The notes beneath the pieces are model-generated. The model was given only the letters and a program-made list of their open reading frames with translations. It did no database searches and was not told where the DNA came from. This document shows, piece by piece, positions 22,407-33,871 of a DNA stretch of 64,000 nucleotides; the stretch's first letter is position 1; every line of letters begins with the position of its first letter. The translations under genes were made by a program, and so were the position numbers. Origin of the DNA: Talpa occidentalis (Eukaryota; Chordata; Mammalia; Eulipotyphla; Talpidae); contig NW_023604861.1 of NCBI RefSeq assembly GCF_014898055.3, positions 101,806,083-101,870,082 on the forward strand, given 5' to 3'.

Positions 22407-22632
22407 AAATTTTATTTATTTATTTATTTTAAGATTTATTTATTTTATGCATGTAAGAAGTGGGGTGTAGGCCAGAGGTGCAGAGGTAAGAGGATTCACC
22501 AGAGACAGAATGGGGACCAAAACAGGCAGATCGACTGAAATACATTGCTGAGGGGAGCAGTGGGTGAGACAGGAGAGGTCTGCTGTGCCATGTGGGACAG
22601 CTCCCTGGCCAGGGATCCAACCCATGCTACAG
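22407..22632 (-). mobile_element. tRNA-derived SINE (type A), 5'-truncated with intact duplication
   Basis: The head is missing beyond the B box (it ends at CCCATGCTACAG), yet the 13-bp duplication TGGTTCTAATTTA is perfect at 22394-22406 and 22633-22645. Truncation therefore happened at insertion. Confidence 0.9.
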
Positions 22633-22645
22633 TGGTTCTAATTTA

Positions 22646-23331
22646 CCTTGAAAGATTAACCTCTCTTTGAAGGAAAGACATCTGAAGAGGAAAAGACTGG
22701 AGTGGGAGAGAGTAATTAGAATGTTATTTAAATAATAAGGAGACTAATAATAAGGGACTGAACCAGGGTGGTGGCAGTAAGATCTGAAAGAAATGACAAT
22801 GTATAAAGAGCTATGATTGAGGCAGCATCTATTGGTCTTGAAAATGTTTAAATGTGAGCAAGGGCAAAGAAGGGTGCTTGGAAGGATGATGGTAGGGAAG
22901 GCAGCAGGAAGAACTGGTTTGGTGGGAAGATAATGAGTTGGTTTGGATAGAGTGAGGTGCTTGGTAAGCCATCCAAATAGAAATATGCACAGACCTTGTA
23001 GGTCAGCAACTTGAGAGCCAGGTGAGTTCTAGTGATTCTAATCTAATCTGAGAAGTGACAGTGCAGAGATGATAGGGAGCCTTGAGAACTGAGATGTTCA
23101 TCAAGAGACACTACTTGAAGAGAGATAAGACTGGTGAGAATCTTGGGGGAATAAAGAATGGTGGTTGGGAAGGCAAGAAAATTAAGGGACATTGAAAGTG
23201 GCACATATATAAATGCATAGGGAGGAAGAAAACCCCAAGGATTATATCAACTATAATATTGGGACCTGAATATGTAGACCATTTTAAGTCATTTGAGGTG
23301 AAGCAAAATTGGTAATTCAAAGGAGTAGTAA
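22646..23331. other. No recognised feature
   Basis: Purine-rich intergenic sequence. No repeat or gene recognised. Confidence 0.45.
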
Positions 23332-23572
23332 GGGACTCCCTGGTGGCACAGGGATTAAAGACAGCTCTATCAAGCTATTGCCAGCCACAGCAGCAACCCA
23401 CATGGCTCAACAGACCTCTCCTGTCTCACCCCGCTGATCCCCTCAGCGTGTATTTCAGTAGATCTATCTGTTTTGCTCCCTACACTGTCTCTGGTGACTC
23501 CTCTCATCCCCTGCACTTCTGGCCTACACCCCAGTTCTTCTACACAAAATAACAAAAAACATTTAAAAAAAA
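23332..23572 (+). mobile_element. tRNA-derived SINE (type A), B box deleted
   Basis: The sequence goes from GCCAGCCACAGCAG straight to CAACCCACATGG, without the GTTCGATCCC region. No clear duplication remains. Confidence 0.85.
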
Positions 23573-23892
23573 GATATTTATAGGAATTTAAAAATAACAC
23601 CAGTAATATAGAGTATTCAATGAAAATTTTGGTATGATGGTTCTTAACCAAAAATTATGAAATACGCAAAGAATATATGGCCTGTGGTGAGAGGAAAAAT
23701 GACTCAATAGGCACAGACACAGAAATGACAAGCTGATAGAAGTTGTAGACACAGAAAGTAGTTAATGTAAGGCTGTTTAATATATTCAAGAAGGAAAAGA
23801 TTGAATGTGTTAAGTAGAGACAAGGAAGATATTGAAAAAGACAAAAATAGAAATTCCAGAGATGAGAAGTACCCTGGATAGAATTAACAGCA

Positions 23893-24174
23893 GGGCCTCC
23901 CAGGTGGCGCAGCAGTTGAGCACTGGGTCGCAAAGCTGCCCGCAGCTTCCTCAGCGCCGGTTTGATCCCTGGCTGCTCCCCGGCCACCAGAGGAGGGTCC
24001 CACATGGCCCGCAGACCTCTCCTGCCGCCCGCTGCTCCCCTCAGCAGTGTACTTCGGTCCTTCTGCCTGCTCTGCTCCCTGCTCTGGCTCTGGTGAATTC
24101 TCTCACCCTCCCGCGCTTCTGACTGTACCCAGTGCTTATATAAATAAGTAAATAAATCTTAAAAAAAAAAAAAA
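23893..24174 (+). mobile_element. tRNA-derived SINE (type B)
   Basis: Full length. The perfect duplication AGAATTAACAGCA lies at 23880-23892 and 24175-24187. Confidence 0.93.
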
Positions 24175-24249
24175 AGAATTAACAGCAAATTAAACATGCA
24201 AAGGAAAAATGGCCTTAGTACTAAGGTAACCACCAGTACAGAACCATAA

Positions 24250-24430
24250 CCTTGCTAAATATTTTATTTGTTTTTAATTTATTTTTCTTACATTGTTATT
24301 TGTTTTTGTGCAATAAATGAATAAATCCCCATAAATCTCCCACTACTACGTTACCCATGAACCATCATCATAGTCCTTGTGCTCTTCCCTCTCCTGTTTT
24401 GAGTTCTCGGCCCCCCTGCTGTAAATACCA
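24250..24430 (-). mobile_element. Possible L1 3' UTR fragment
   Basis: A T-rich start followed by a C-rich block (CTTGTGCTCTTCCCTCTCCT) resembles 30475-30640 and the start of the L1 at 45230. This fits a 5'-truncated L1 3' end read in reverse. Similarity is loose. Confidence 0.35.
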
Positions 24431-24898
24431 AAAAACTTTAAACAAATAAGTGTGAAGAATGTACATCTTGTCAAAAGGAAGCACAGCAAATAAAACAGAT
24501 GTCATCATAAAATACCATGACACACTTGAGACCAAACATATTGGTCACATCAACACATGTCAACAAGCTCAGCTCATCTACTAAAGGAATAGGCTGGTCA
24601 CAAAACTAGACCAAACCATAGACTGCAAGAATCACATATACTCAAATCAAATGATTCAGAAAGTCTAAAGAAAGGGTAGACCAAGATATACTAGACTAAT
24701 GGAAAAAAACAAAATATAGAAATTATCAAGATCAAACTTTATTCATATTCATTACTTATCTCTTTATGTTAGCAGAAATTTTAACTTTTCAAATTGTCCA
24801 GTAGACCTATGAAACATCTTACAGTATGTGACTATGCTGCCTTTTCAAAGTGCTATCGACTCTTACAGTGTAGCAAATACTTAAAGAATAATCATGAG

Positions 24899-25165
24899 GG
24901 TCTACTTGGTGGTATAAGGGTTAAGTCTCTCAACACTATCAAGCTATCGCCAGCCACTGCTGCACAGTTCAATCCCCGGCCTGGGAGCGAACCCACACGT
25001 CATAGCATATCTCTCCTAACATGTCCACTGCTCCCCTCAGCAACGTATTTCAGTCAATCCACCTGTTCTATTCCCCACTCTATCTCTGGTGAATCCTCTC
25101 ACACCCCGCACCTCTGGCCTGCACTCCAGTTCTTTTATGCATAAGTAAATAAAAATCAATTTTTA
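24899..25165 (+). mobile_element. tRNA-derived SINE (type A), diverged
   Basis: Head GGGTCTACTTGGTGGTATAA, B-box remnant GTTCAATCCCC and tail with AATAAAAATC. Flanks share only ATAATCA/ATATCA. Confidence 0.85.
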
Positions 25166-26917
25166 AAAATAAATATCACATAATTATACATATACATAAT
25201 ATAAAATCTCCCACTTAGTTTTCCTTTGGGAACAATCAAAATGAGCAGATAATTGTTATGTTTCCCTAAAATATTTTAATGTTATTATCACTTTGCCCTA
25301 GTTTTGAATTATCTGATTTCCATGTGTTGTGGATCCTAACACAAACTGTATTCGTATTCTAGACCTGAGGAAATATGCCAATAGAGTAAAACACCACACC
25401 AAAGGCAACAAGAACTTTGACAAGACTGCATTCACAAGAACTTAATCTAAACAGCTAATACCTCTGTTCAAGTAGGAATGTTATCATATTATATCTGGAT
25501 TTTAATTCCCTAAGAATACTAGCAATGTACATAGTGAGACTTTGTGGTCTCAGAGATTGTATGGGATAATATACACTTTTTGTGGTAAAGTGCTAACTTT
25601 TGGGTAATTTGTTACACAGAAATAGATAATTAAAACATTGAGATACAATCAAAATCAACTAAGCAGACTCTATGGAAATTGATGGTTGCTGTGGTAAGAC
25701 ATCCCAAACTGTGTTACTGATTAAATCAATGCATAATGAATAGCTGGAGACAGAATGTCTCATAGATTATAGCACAGTGTCTTGAAATACAGCTTCGTCG
25801 GTGGCATAAGGTTTACTCATCGTCATCTCCTAGGGAGAGAGCCACTAAATCTTGTTATAATTCTTAGACTTGGCTGCATTCTCTGTTGGGGACAAAGATG
25901 ACTTTGTTTGCCTGTCTCTGAATTTAGGTGAATAACCCTTTCCAATCCATTTTACTTTTTTGATCTGTTTATATATTCATCAAGCAACTCTGAATAGTAA
26001 CTCTGCTTCCTTGAGGTCTGGAAAGAAGATTGGGGTGCCCTGATAACCAAGTAGAAATATCTGGGTCTGTGCACACTGTCCTAGCCCACTTAGCACATGG
26101 CTCTTGGACACCAAGAAGACCTGCAGAGCTCTGGGGTGCATGTCACCAAGCTAGGAGATAAAACTATTAATGTTGTGAGTGGGGGAAGATTGGGAGTTAG
26201 GTAAAATTTAAATGAAGTCATGCTTGAATAGCTTCAAAGTAAACAGCACTGTGTGGAAGGGGTCAGCTTTGGGTCTAAACTGCAAAGTGGACAAAGAGTC
26301 CTGTTTCTTGGAAATTACAAAGTTAGGATAACTATAGACTGCCTTGTCTAGAAAGCCCTGTCTGCATTGGAAATTGAAGTTCTGTCTCTATCTCAATGAC
26401 ATGGCTCTTCCAGGCAGAAGTGAAATACTTCCTTCTCAATGACTGGAATTCACACAGCAAAGTTTCTGGCAGCCTATTACTTTACAGCAGGTTTTCTTAA
26501 TACAAAAGCAGAAGTCACTCAAAAGGAGTTTGTCTGACATTTCACAGCTGTACCATGACCTTGGGAGAAATCCTGTTTTTAGTTAACTTTGTAGCTGGCT
26601 TTCTGGGGCTATTATGCCACTCAGATTCATGACAGGGCAGATTTCTCTTCCTCAATATACTATCTGGAGAAAGGATTGTTTCAGTCTTTATTAAAAAATA
26701 ACTAACTTTGCAGAATGTAATATACCATAGAGAAATACAATAAAAATAATTGCTAAGTTAAAAAAGTAAACATGACTCTTCCCCTCCAAAACTCAGAATT
26801 TTATTGTTCCCAAATACATTTACTCAACTACATAATCCTTTCAAAAGTATCTGTAAAGGAAGTAGCATTCATATAAGATAGATATAGAGCATGGTTTCAA
26901 AAATAACTAAAATAGTC
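25166..26917. other. No recognised feature
   Basis: Unique intergenic sequence lacking SINEs for 1.7 kb. No exon-like frame or named repeat could be supported. Confidence 0.45.
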
Positions 26918-26995
26918 TCCTGCCCACCTGTGACTATGCAGGTACCTCTCTTTTTCCTTCTCTTTTTTCCTAATAAATCTTTCCTTGCAAAATGT
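26918..26995 (+). repeat. Fragment of the 16.4/17.7-kb LTR-like repeat
   Basis: Contains GCCCACCTGTGACTATGCAG, identical to 18080-18100, then a shortened AATAAATC polyadenylation-like end. Confidence 0.55.
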
Positions 26996-27354
26996 AAAAA
27001 ACAAACAAGCAAACAAGCAAAAATAACTAAAATATGCTGGCTTAGGATACGTGAGCATAGTCTTCATGGAACAAATGCTCTCATTCTATGAGAAATAACA
27101 AGATCAATGCTATTATCCTTTCTTTTGTGTTCAAAAGTATGTCAGTCTCTAATTAGGAAAACAGTGGCTATTTCAAATAAATGGGAGCTTTATATGGGGA
27201 CTTAGCCATAAAGCATCTGGAAGAACCAAAGACCCAAGAGGAAGTAACTGTGAGGTGGGAGGTGTGGGGAGGGAAGGCTGTGAGCTCATGCTTGCGTAAT
27301 CTTGTATTGAAGCAATATCAAAAATTGGCCCACAATTTGGTATTGATGAATATG

Positions 27355-27495
27355 TAGACTAGAGCATAGACTTGGTGCCACCGATGGCCGGCTGCGTGAC
27401 TCTGGCAGGTGTTCTCACTTAACAATTAGAAAATCAGGGCCTATGTCCAGGGTTGCTGCAAAGAGAAAATGAAGTACATAAAGCACTAAGACATT
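27355..27495 (-). mobile_element. MIR relic
   Basis: Layout matches reverse MIR: GGCTGCGTGACTCTGGCAGG, a TTCTCACTTAACAATT block, GGTTGCTGCAAAGAG and CATAAAGCACTAAGAC. Confidence 0.5.
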
Positions 27496-27915
27496 TCCTT
27501 TGATTTACATGGGCCTTGCATCTGCTGGAAGCGGCTCCTACTGGAGCCTGAGGCTGTGCCAGAAAAGGCCACCCAGGGAGTCGAGGACAGATGGAAGAGA
27601 AGGAAAACCCAGGGAGAAAAAATAGATCTGACTGAGGTCTTGTTGTCACGCCAGTGCATCAAGAGGAGCGGAGAGGAGGTGGGCGTCAGTCCCACAGCAG
27701 CACCTGCTGGGCTACTGCCTGGCCCTAGGTACGAGGAGCCCAGGCCTGACAGTGTTTTGTTTGGGGGACAAATTATACTTAGAGACTGAGATTGTCTTTG
27801 CCAATAACTTATTACAGCTTCACTGCAGGAATTACAATTTATAATAACATTTCACAGACCAAGCCATAGCAGATAATAATGTCTCTTAACAAGTCGATAC
27901 AGAAATAACATACTG

Positions 27916-28188
27916 CAGGGCCTCCCTGGTGGTGCAAGGGGTTAAGATGCAACCTATGAAGCTATCCACAGTCACTGCAGCACGAGTTCGATCCCCGGCC
28001 AGGGAGATGCCCACATGGCACAGCTAACTTTCCTGTCTCGCCCACTGCTCCCCTCAAGAGTATATTTCAGTCAATCTGCCTGTTCTGTTCCCCGCTCTGT
28101 CTCTGGTGAATCCTCTCATCTGCCCACACCTCTGGCCTGTACCCCAGCTCTTATATGCATAAATAAATAAATATTAAAAAAAAAAAAA
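27916..28188 (+). mobile_element. tRNA-derived SINE (type A)
   Basis: Nearly consensus, with GAGTTCGATCCCCGGCCAGG. The perfect 15-bp duplication AGAAATAACATACTG lies at 27901-27915 and 28189-28203. Confidence 0.93.
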
Positions 28189-28203
28189 AGAAATAACATA
28201 CTG

Positions 28204-29246
28204 GATTACTCCAAACCAATGATAGAGTCCATTACTCTACCTTCAGGCAGAAGGGAGATGAAAGAAATACAGTGTGAACTGAGTTGAGAGTACATACCTT
28301 TGTATAGTTGGTTCTCAGCCAACCCTTTGCAGACCCGGTGCTGCCTGCACGAAGTGGAAGTCCTTTGTTGCTAGAGCTCCATGCTGGGTGGGCACAGGTG
28401 CTGGTGTTTACAGGCAAGAGGAACTCCTTCAATGGGCTGCTGCTCAGGTTTCACCACTGCTGGCAAAGAGGAGCCTCTGCCTCAGCAGCAGTTAAGGTCT
28501 TTGTAGAGCTACTTAGATCAGCAAAGGGTCCTGTACCTGACTCAACACTCCTAGTAAGTCCTCGCCAACTTTTGGTGTTTGAAGTTGAGATGTCCATTAC
28601 ATGATGGATCCACTGTCATTACTATGGTGTCAATAACAAAAGAGTCCTTACTGATAAGCTCTCAGGAGCATAACAATTTTGCTGACACCATCCTGCATGT
28701 GTTCATACCATAAGAAGGTCCTACCATTCAACATTAAAACAATTTCATTAAAACAAGGTATTCACAACAAGTTCAAATCATCCAAAACAAGCTTTTAAAA
28801 CATGGAGTTGAAGTCACAATATATCAGTACACAATGGAGAACTTGCTGAACTACAGATTTTTCACATGGAAAACAAGTATTTTCATCCTTGCCAGGTAGA
28901 TGTGAAAGCTCAATGAGATAAAAAATAAATAAAATACCTAGCTCACAGCAGTTCAGTGACACTAACTGCTGTGATTAAATAATTGTTTTATAAATAATTA
29001 CAATAGAAACAACTAATTAAGTCAATCAAATAATCATAAATATCACTATCAAAACATCACAAAGTATCTATGTGCCTGCCTGTTATCATGTGATGGAAAA
29101 TATTTATACATGCTATCTGCAAGGAGGAGAGTTTGGTGTGCATGTGTCCACCAGGGATTCTTCACTAAAGTGACTCCAGGATGCTCAAGTTTCTTCCTGA
29201 CCTGGATTCTGCATTCTGGACTCAGGATTCTATTTCACTTGGGTTC
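28204..29246. other. Unassigned, with a possible MIR relic near 28870-28985
   Basis: Mostly unique. The segment with GTAGATGTGAAAGCTCAATG resembles the reverse of MIR, weakly. Confidence 0.4.
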
Positions 29247-29282
29247 TGGGGGGCGGGGGTGAGGGGTGGGTGTGGGGCGGGG
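29247..29282 (+). promoter_or_regulatory. G-rich run, G-quadruplex-type motif
   Basis: At least six runs of three or more Gs lie within 36 bases, separated by 1-3 bases. This satisfies the standard quadruplex pattern on the plus strand. Confidence 0.7.
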
Positions 29283-29317
29283 ATGTCTGTCTTAGAAAGG
29301 TGAAGTTCCAGGTCTCG

Positions 29318-29331
29318 CCACCAGGTGGCAG
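29318..29331 (+). promoter_or_regulatory. Candidate CTCF-binding site
   Basis: CCACCAGGTGGCAG matches the CTCF core consensus CCASYAGRKGGCRS at all 14 positions, in plus orientation. It is not within a recognisable SINE. It lies between RNF149 and CREG2, 36 bp from a G-rich run. Occupancy cannot be judged from sequence. Confidence 0.55.
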
Positions 29332-29699
29332 AGCAATTCTTTGCATTGGATGCATGAAAAATCGTCCGATTTGGAAGCCCAGAAGTTTTGAGGAAGCTCT
29401 AGAAGGGTCAGCGATTTATCTTGATGTGGTTAGGAGGATGAAAGACCCCAGTGAGAGGCAATAAAGACTGGGAGGAAAGTCATGGCAGGATGAGGAGAAA
29501 GTATGTGGCAGTAAAATGCACCCACTGAGACCTGGGGAGGGACTCTGGCCAAAGCCCACAGATAATTCATCCATTCTTTCCACAACTATTTGTCAAGCAG
29601 TTACCATTATCCATAAACTGGGTCATGAGCAAAATCGGTCTCCTCCAATCCGTCAGTCTTGGTGGGGAGACTAATATGCAATGTGAAAAAAATAAGATA

Positions 29700-29840
29700 T
29701 ATAATGCCATCATTTCTTTTACCCTAAGGGTGTTCCAAGCACTCATTTTTCAAATGAGGAAGCTGAGATTTAAAGAACTTACCAATTTCCCAAACTCACA
29801 AGGCTACGAAACAATGGGTTCAAGAAGCTATGTCAGTCTC
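29700..29840 (+). mobile_element. MIR relic
   Basis: TTTTCAAATGAGGAAGCTGA, then TTTAAAGAACTTACCAATTT and an AACTCACAAGGCTA block, follow the MIR forward order. Confidence 0.6.
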
Positions 29841-31329
29841 TTTCAAAGGCTGTGTCAGTCAGTGCCTTAAAAATCAGGACTCCTCTAGTAAAATACGTCA
29901 AAACCAAACCTCCCTGCCCTGTTAAAGCTCAAGGCTTCAGATTTACCTCACGGAGAACTCAAGGCTGGTATGGCAGGCACCCCAAGTGGGTTCCTCCATG
30001 CTAGCCTCTCCCCACTCTTCTCTAACCTCGGCATCTAGTTCACCCAAGTACCCAGCCTGGCCTTTGTGACCAGTGTGGCTCGACTCTGGAGATCACTTAG
30101 TGACCCTGTTTTCCAGTTGTTGGCTCAAGTACCCAAGTATTGCATCAGCTACACCGCACTGATAAAGAAAAGAGACAGGAGTCATGGAGCAGGCTGTAGG
30201 ATGCAGGATGCCACTCAAGAACAAGATCCTGGTCTTTTAATTGACAGAGAAAAAGGTGGGTTAAACTGAATACTGGATTTAGGGCTTTAGGGAGGGTGAG
30301 TCTGCTGGTATACTCCCAACCCCCACCCATGGCTCCAAGTTTATTAACAAGGAGTTCCCCTGATGAGTCCCTGGGGCACTAAGCACAGCAGTCAACGCCC
30401 CTCCCACAGGGGTCATATCTTGTGATGTGCACCCATTCCCCTGGGGCCAACAAGTGTCCTGCTCTTGTCTAATCTTTTTTTTTAATTATTTTTTTTTTAT
30501 ATCATTGTTCATTTTTAAACAATATTTGCTTCCCCCCTGCAGGTGTAGTCCCCATAGAGTTTCCTTCCTCAATGCACCCGTGCACCATCACCTCAGTCCC
30601 CTGTGCTCCTCCCTCCCTCCCTCTGATCCCTCTCTCTTGTCTAACTTGAAAGGAGCCTGGTACACCCACACCCAAGCGCAGCTCTTCTCTGCTTTACTGC
30701 ATGCCCTGCCCATCTAGCATCTTTCTGCCTCTGCTGTCTTTAATCCCTTCCTTAGATTTACTACCATGTTGCGGCCTATCAGCCACCTTAAAAAACAAAC
30801 CCTGAACCCCCACTGTCTTACCCTTCCTCCAGTATACTTGCTCCCACATACCATAAGCCTAGACTTGCTCTGTGTATTTGGGCAGTGGCACCCCAAAAAT
30901 CACCCAACAGGAGAGAGTGTTAAGAGAGGAGAAAGGTGCTGCTGTGAAAATTCTGTAAGGAAGCAGAGAGAGGTCCTACTTGAAGGCTACAGAGTCCTCT
31001 GGGAAACACGTGTTTTGCCGATGATGGTGTTTTGCCGACAGTGAGAAGGTTGAGGGTGTGGGCTCCAAGGATCGTGGACAGTGGAGATTGTTCAAAGCAG
31101 CTGCTTGAGAGAATGGGCAAACTGGAGGGAGAAATACCCTGTGGTCCAGATTTAAGGTGAGACCTATGCTGTGGCCACGGCTTTCCTCTGCTAAAAATCA
31201 GCTGCAGGGAAGTCTGAATTTATCTGGGGCTGGGGTTTGCCATGTGGTTCTGACAGATGAGAGTATGGGTGTTGAGGACATTGATACTGGCTAAAGTGGA
31301 CTCCACACATATTATCAGTTCACCTTGCT
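29841..31329. other. Unassigned intergenic, with a possible L1 3' fragment at 30475-30640
   Basis: A T-rich then C-rich block at 30475-30640 looks like a reversed L1 3' UTR. The rest is unique. Open frames here are short and unrelated to families I know. Confidence 0.4.
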
Positions 31330-31425
31330 CAAAACCTGTTTGCTTTGCTTACTTATTGTTTACAAAACATAAGCTTCCTGAGGGCAGGGCCTTGTTCTCC
31401 ACTGCCATTCCATGTTCTCCATCAG
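31330..31425 (+). mobile_element. L2-like 3' relic
   Basis: AAGCTTCCTGAGGGCAGGGC preceded by TTGTTTACAAAACAT fits the L2 3' region. Confidence 0.4.
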
Positions 31426-31639
31426 CAACTTGAGCAAGTGAGTCCGATGAGGCAGCTGAAGAGGTCAGGGCTCTGGCACATGAGAAAGGTGTGAGAGCTG
31501 GTGAGAGGGTGGGTACAGGTAGATGTCTGAATGCACAGCTTCTAGGGGAGTCAGGTCTGGAGAGGACCTGCTCAGGACCTGGAGCTGAGGTGTTGTGGAG
31601 GTAGGGTGACCTGATTATCTTGGCTCGCCCAGGATTTTT

Positions 31640-31925
31640 TTTTATTGTAAACTTTTTTTAAAAAGATTTCTTTATTTATACATACAAGAGCTGGGGTACA
31701 GGCCAATGCTGCAGGGGTGAGAGGATTCGCCAGAGACAGAGTGGGGAACAGAACAGGTAGATCTACTGAAACACACTGCTGAGGGGGGCAGCAGGCAAGT
31801 CAGGAGAGGTCTGCTGCACCATGTGGGTAGCTCCCTGGCCAGCCCGGGATAGAACTTGTGCTGCAGAGACTGCGGATTGCTTCATAGTGTGGTGCTCAAC
31901 CGCTTGCGCCACTAGGGAGGCCCTT
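31640..31925 (-). mobile_element. tRNA-derived SINE (type A)
   Basis: Full length. Duplication GCCCAGGATTTTT lies at 31627-31639 and 31926-31938. Confidence 0.92.
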
Positions 31926-32310
31926 GCCCAGGATTTTTGTGCTGAACATCTTACTGCTCAGTCCTGGGTCAGTTGGGCCAACTGGTCATTCTGAATATGA
32001 GAAATCTCAGAGAGCCTGAGGCTGATGGTGGTCTATGGAAGCTGCAGGACGGCCTACTTTCCTGGGCACCTGTCACATTTTGCCACACCCTGTATGTGCC
32101 CCCTGGCCATGTTTTCTCGTCAGTGAAATGGAATGTTTTCGTAGCCCTGAACTCTAGGAATAACAACTGTGCTATATATGGCAAACACTTCCAAGAGTGA
32201 GAACACTGAAGTGCAACTCCATCAGCATTTTCAAGTCTGCAAATTAAATGCATCGTGCTCAGTGCCTTCAAAAATTATGTCACCCACTGAATTCTTTCTA
32301 TTGAAAACTT

Positions 32311-32650
32311 TTTTTTTTTTAAAGATTTTTTTTTTCTTTTTCTTTTTAATAGAGGCATGTTTTTCTTTATTTATTTGTTTGCTTGTTTGTTTGTTTTGTT
32401 TATACATGCACTGGGTACAGTCAGAAGCGCGGGAGGGTGAGAGAATTCACCAGAGCCAGAGCGGGGAGCAGAGCAGGCAGAAGGACCGAAGTACACTGCT
32501 GAGGGGAGCAGCGGGCGGCAGGAGAGGTCTGCACGCCATGTGGGACCCTCCTCCGGTGACCGGGGAGCAGCCGGGGATCGAACCGGTGCTGCAGAGGCTG
32601 CGGGCAGCTTCGCAACCCAGCGCTCAACCGCTGCACCACCGGGGAGGCCC
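32311..32650 (-). mobile_element. tRNA-derived SINE (type B2), inner member of a SINE pair
   Basis: It has the tail-extended form (ATAGAGGCATG). It differs from its right neighbour at about five sites over the 240-bp shared body. It sits in the poly-T tail of the neighbour, between two copies of a T-run plus AAAGATTTTTT. Confidence 0.9.
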
Positions 32651-32940
32651 ACTTTTTTTTTTTTTTTTTTTTAAAGATTTTTTATTTATTTATACAAGCA
32701 CTGGGTACAGTCAGAAGCGCGGGAGGGTGAGAAAATTCACCAGAGCCAGAGCGGGGAGCAGAGCAGGCAGAAGGGCCGAAGTACACTGCTGAGGGGAGCA
32801 GCGGGCGGCAGGAGAGGTCTGCGCGCCATGTGGGACCCTCCTCCGGTGACCGGGGAGCAGCCGGGGATCGAACCGGTGCTGCAGAGGCTGCGGGCAGCTT
32901 CGCAACCCAGCGCTCAACCGCTGCGCCACCAGGGAGGCCC
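32651..32940 (-). mobile_element. tRNA-derived SINE (type B), outer member of a SINE pair
   Basis: The outer duplication TCTATTGAAAACTT at 32297-32310 and 32941-32954 brackets both SINEs, so this one inserted first. Confidence 0.92.
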
Positions 32941-32954
32941 TCTATTGAAAACTT

Positions 32955-33871
32955 AACTGCTCATTCATTGTAATAGTATCCATTTTCTTAGAACTCTAAT
33001 AATGCCAATTTGTCATATTACATAAAAAGATTATATATAAATATCAGAATTTTATTTAACCGAGCATGGAAATCATATCAGGAATGAAATAGTCTTTGGT
33101 TACATAGACATATCTAGTTTTGAAAAGAGATTTTATACTTCATACATGCATGCTATACCACAGACATACCATAGCTTCATTACAGTTTGAATATAGTAAT
33201 TGACTTGCTGTTACAGCAACCAAATAAGGATTAATAAATGAGTCTAGAGAAGTTTTATTCTTAGAACAGTATTTGATGGTTAAATTATTAAAAATGAAAT
33301 ACAGACTTTCTAGAAATACATGTTGACCAAAAAAAACAAATTTTTAATAATGAGTCAGTATATGCAAGGAGTATTGAAATAAATAACATCAGAATGACAC
33401 TCTATGTCGACACCATGGATTGGTGTAATCACTGTAAATAGAAACATGGGGTTCAGGATAGAGCTTATTCACAGAAACAAGAAAAGAAGTCTTTCCCAGT
33501 TTATCTAGAGGAAGATTACTGGAAATAGAGTTCTTTTCTATGAACATCAGTAGAGAATCATTATGTACAGGCTTAGATACCTACATACGCCTACGTTTAT
33601 ATCAGAAACTTGAAAATCCTCCCCTTCCATGTGTCCCACTTGAAATCAATACAGCAGATTTGTTGAATTCTTGTACATTTGTATAGAATATTAAATTGAG
33701 GACATTTAGAAAACTTAAAGAACTCACATCTCTTCCACAAATGTAGGTACTAATGATTAACAAAAGAAAACAAATGTTGTTCTCCTAGGTTTTGGCACAC
33801 ACCTCAGTTATTTAATAGGCACCCAATAAGAGAGCAGCATAAATGCCTTATTTAAAAACTAAGCCTTAAAT
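32955..33871. other. No recognised feature
   Basis: AT-rich unique sequence preceding the L1 3' end. Confidence 0.45.

Noticed and set aside
32169..32792. 207-codon frame on the plus strand.
   Set aside because: It runs through two antisense SINE copies and a T-run, with no independent support.
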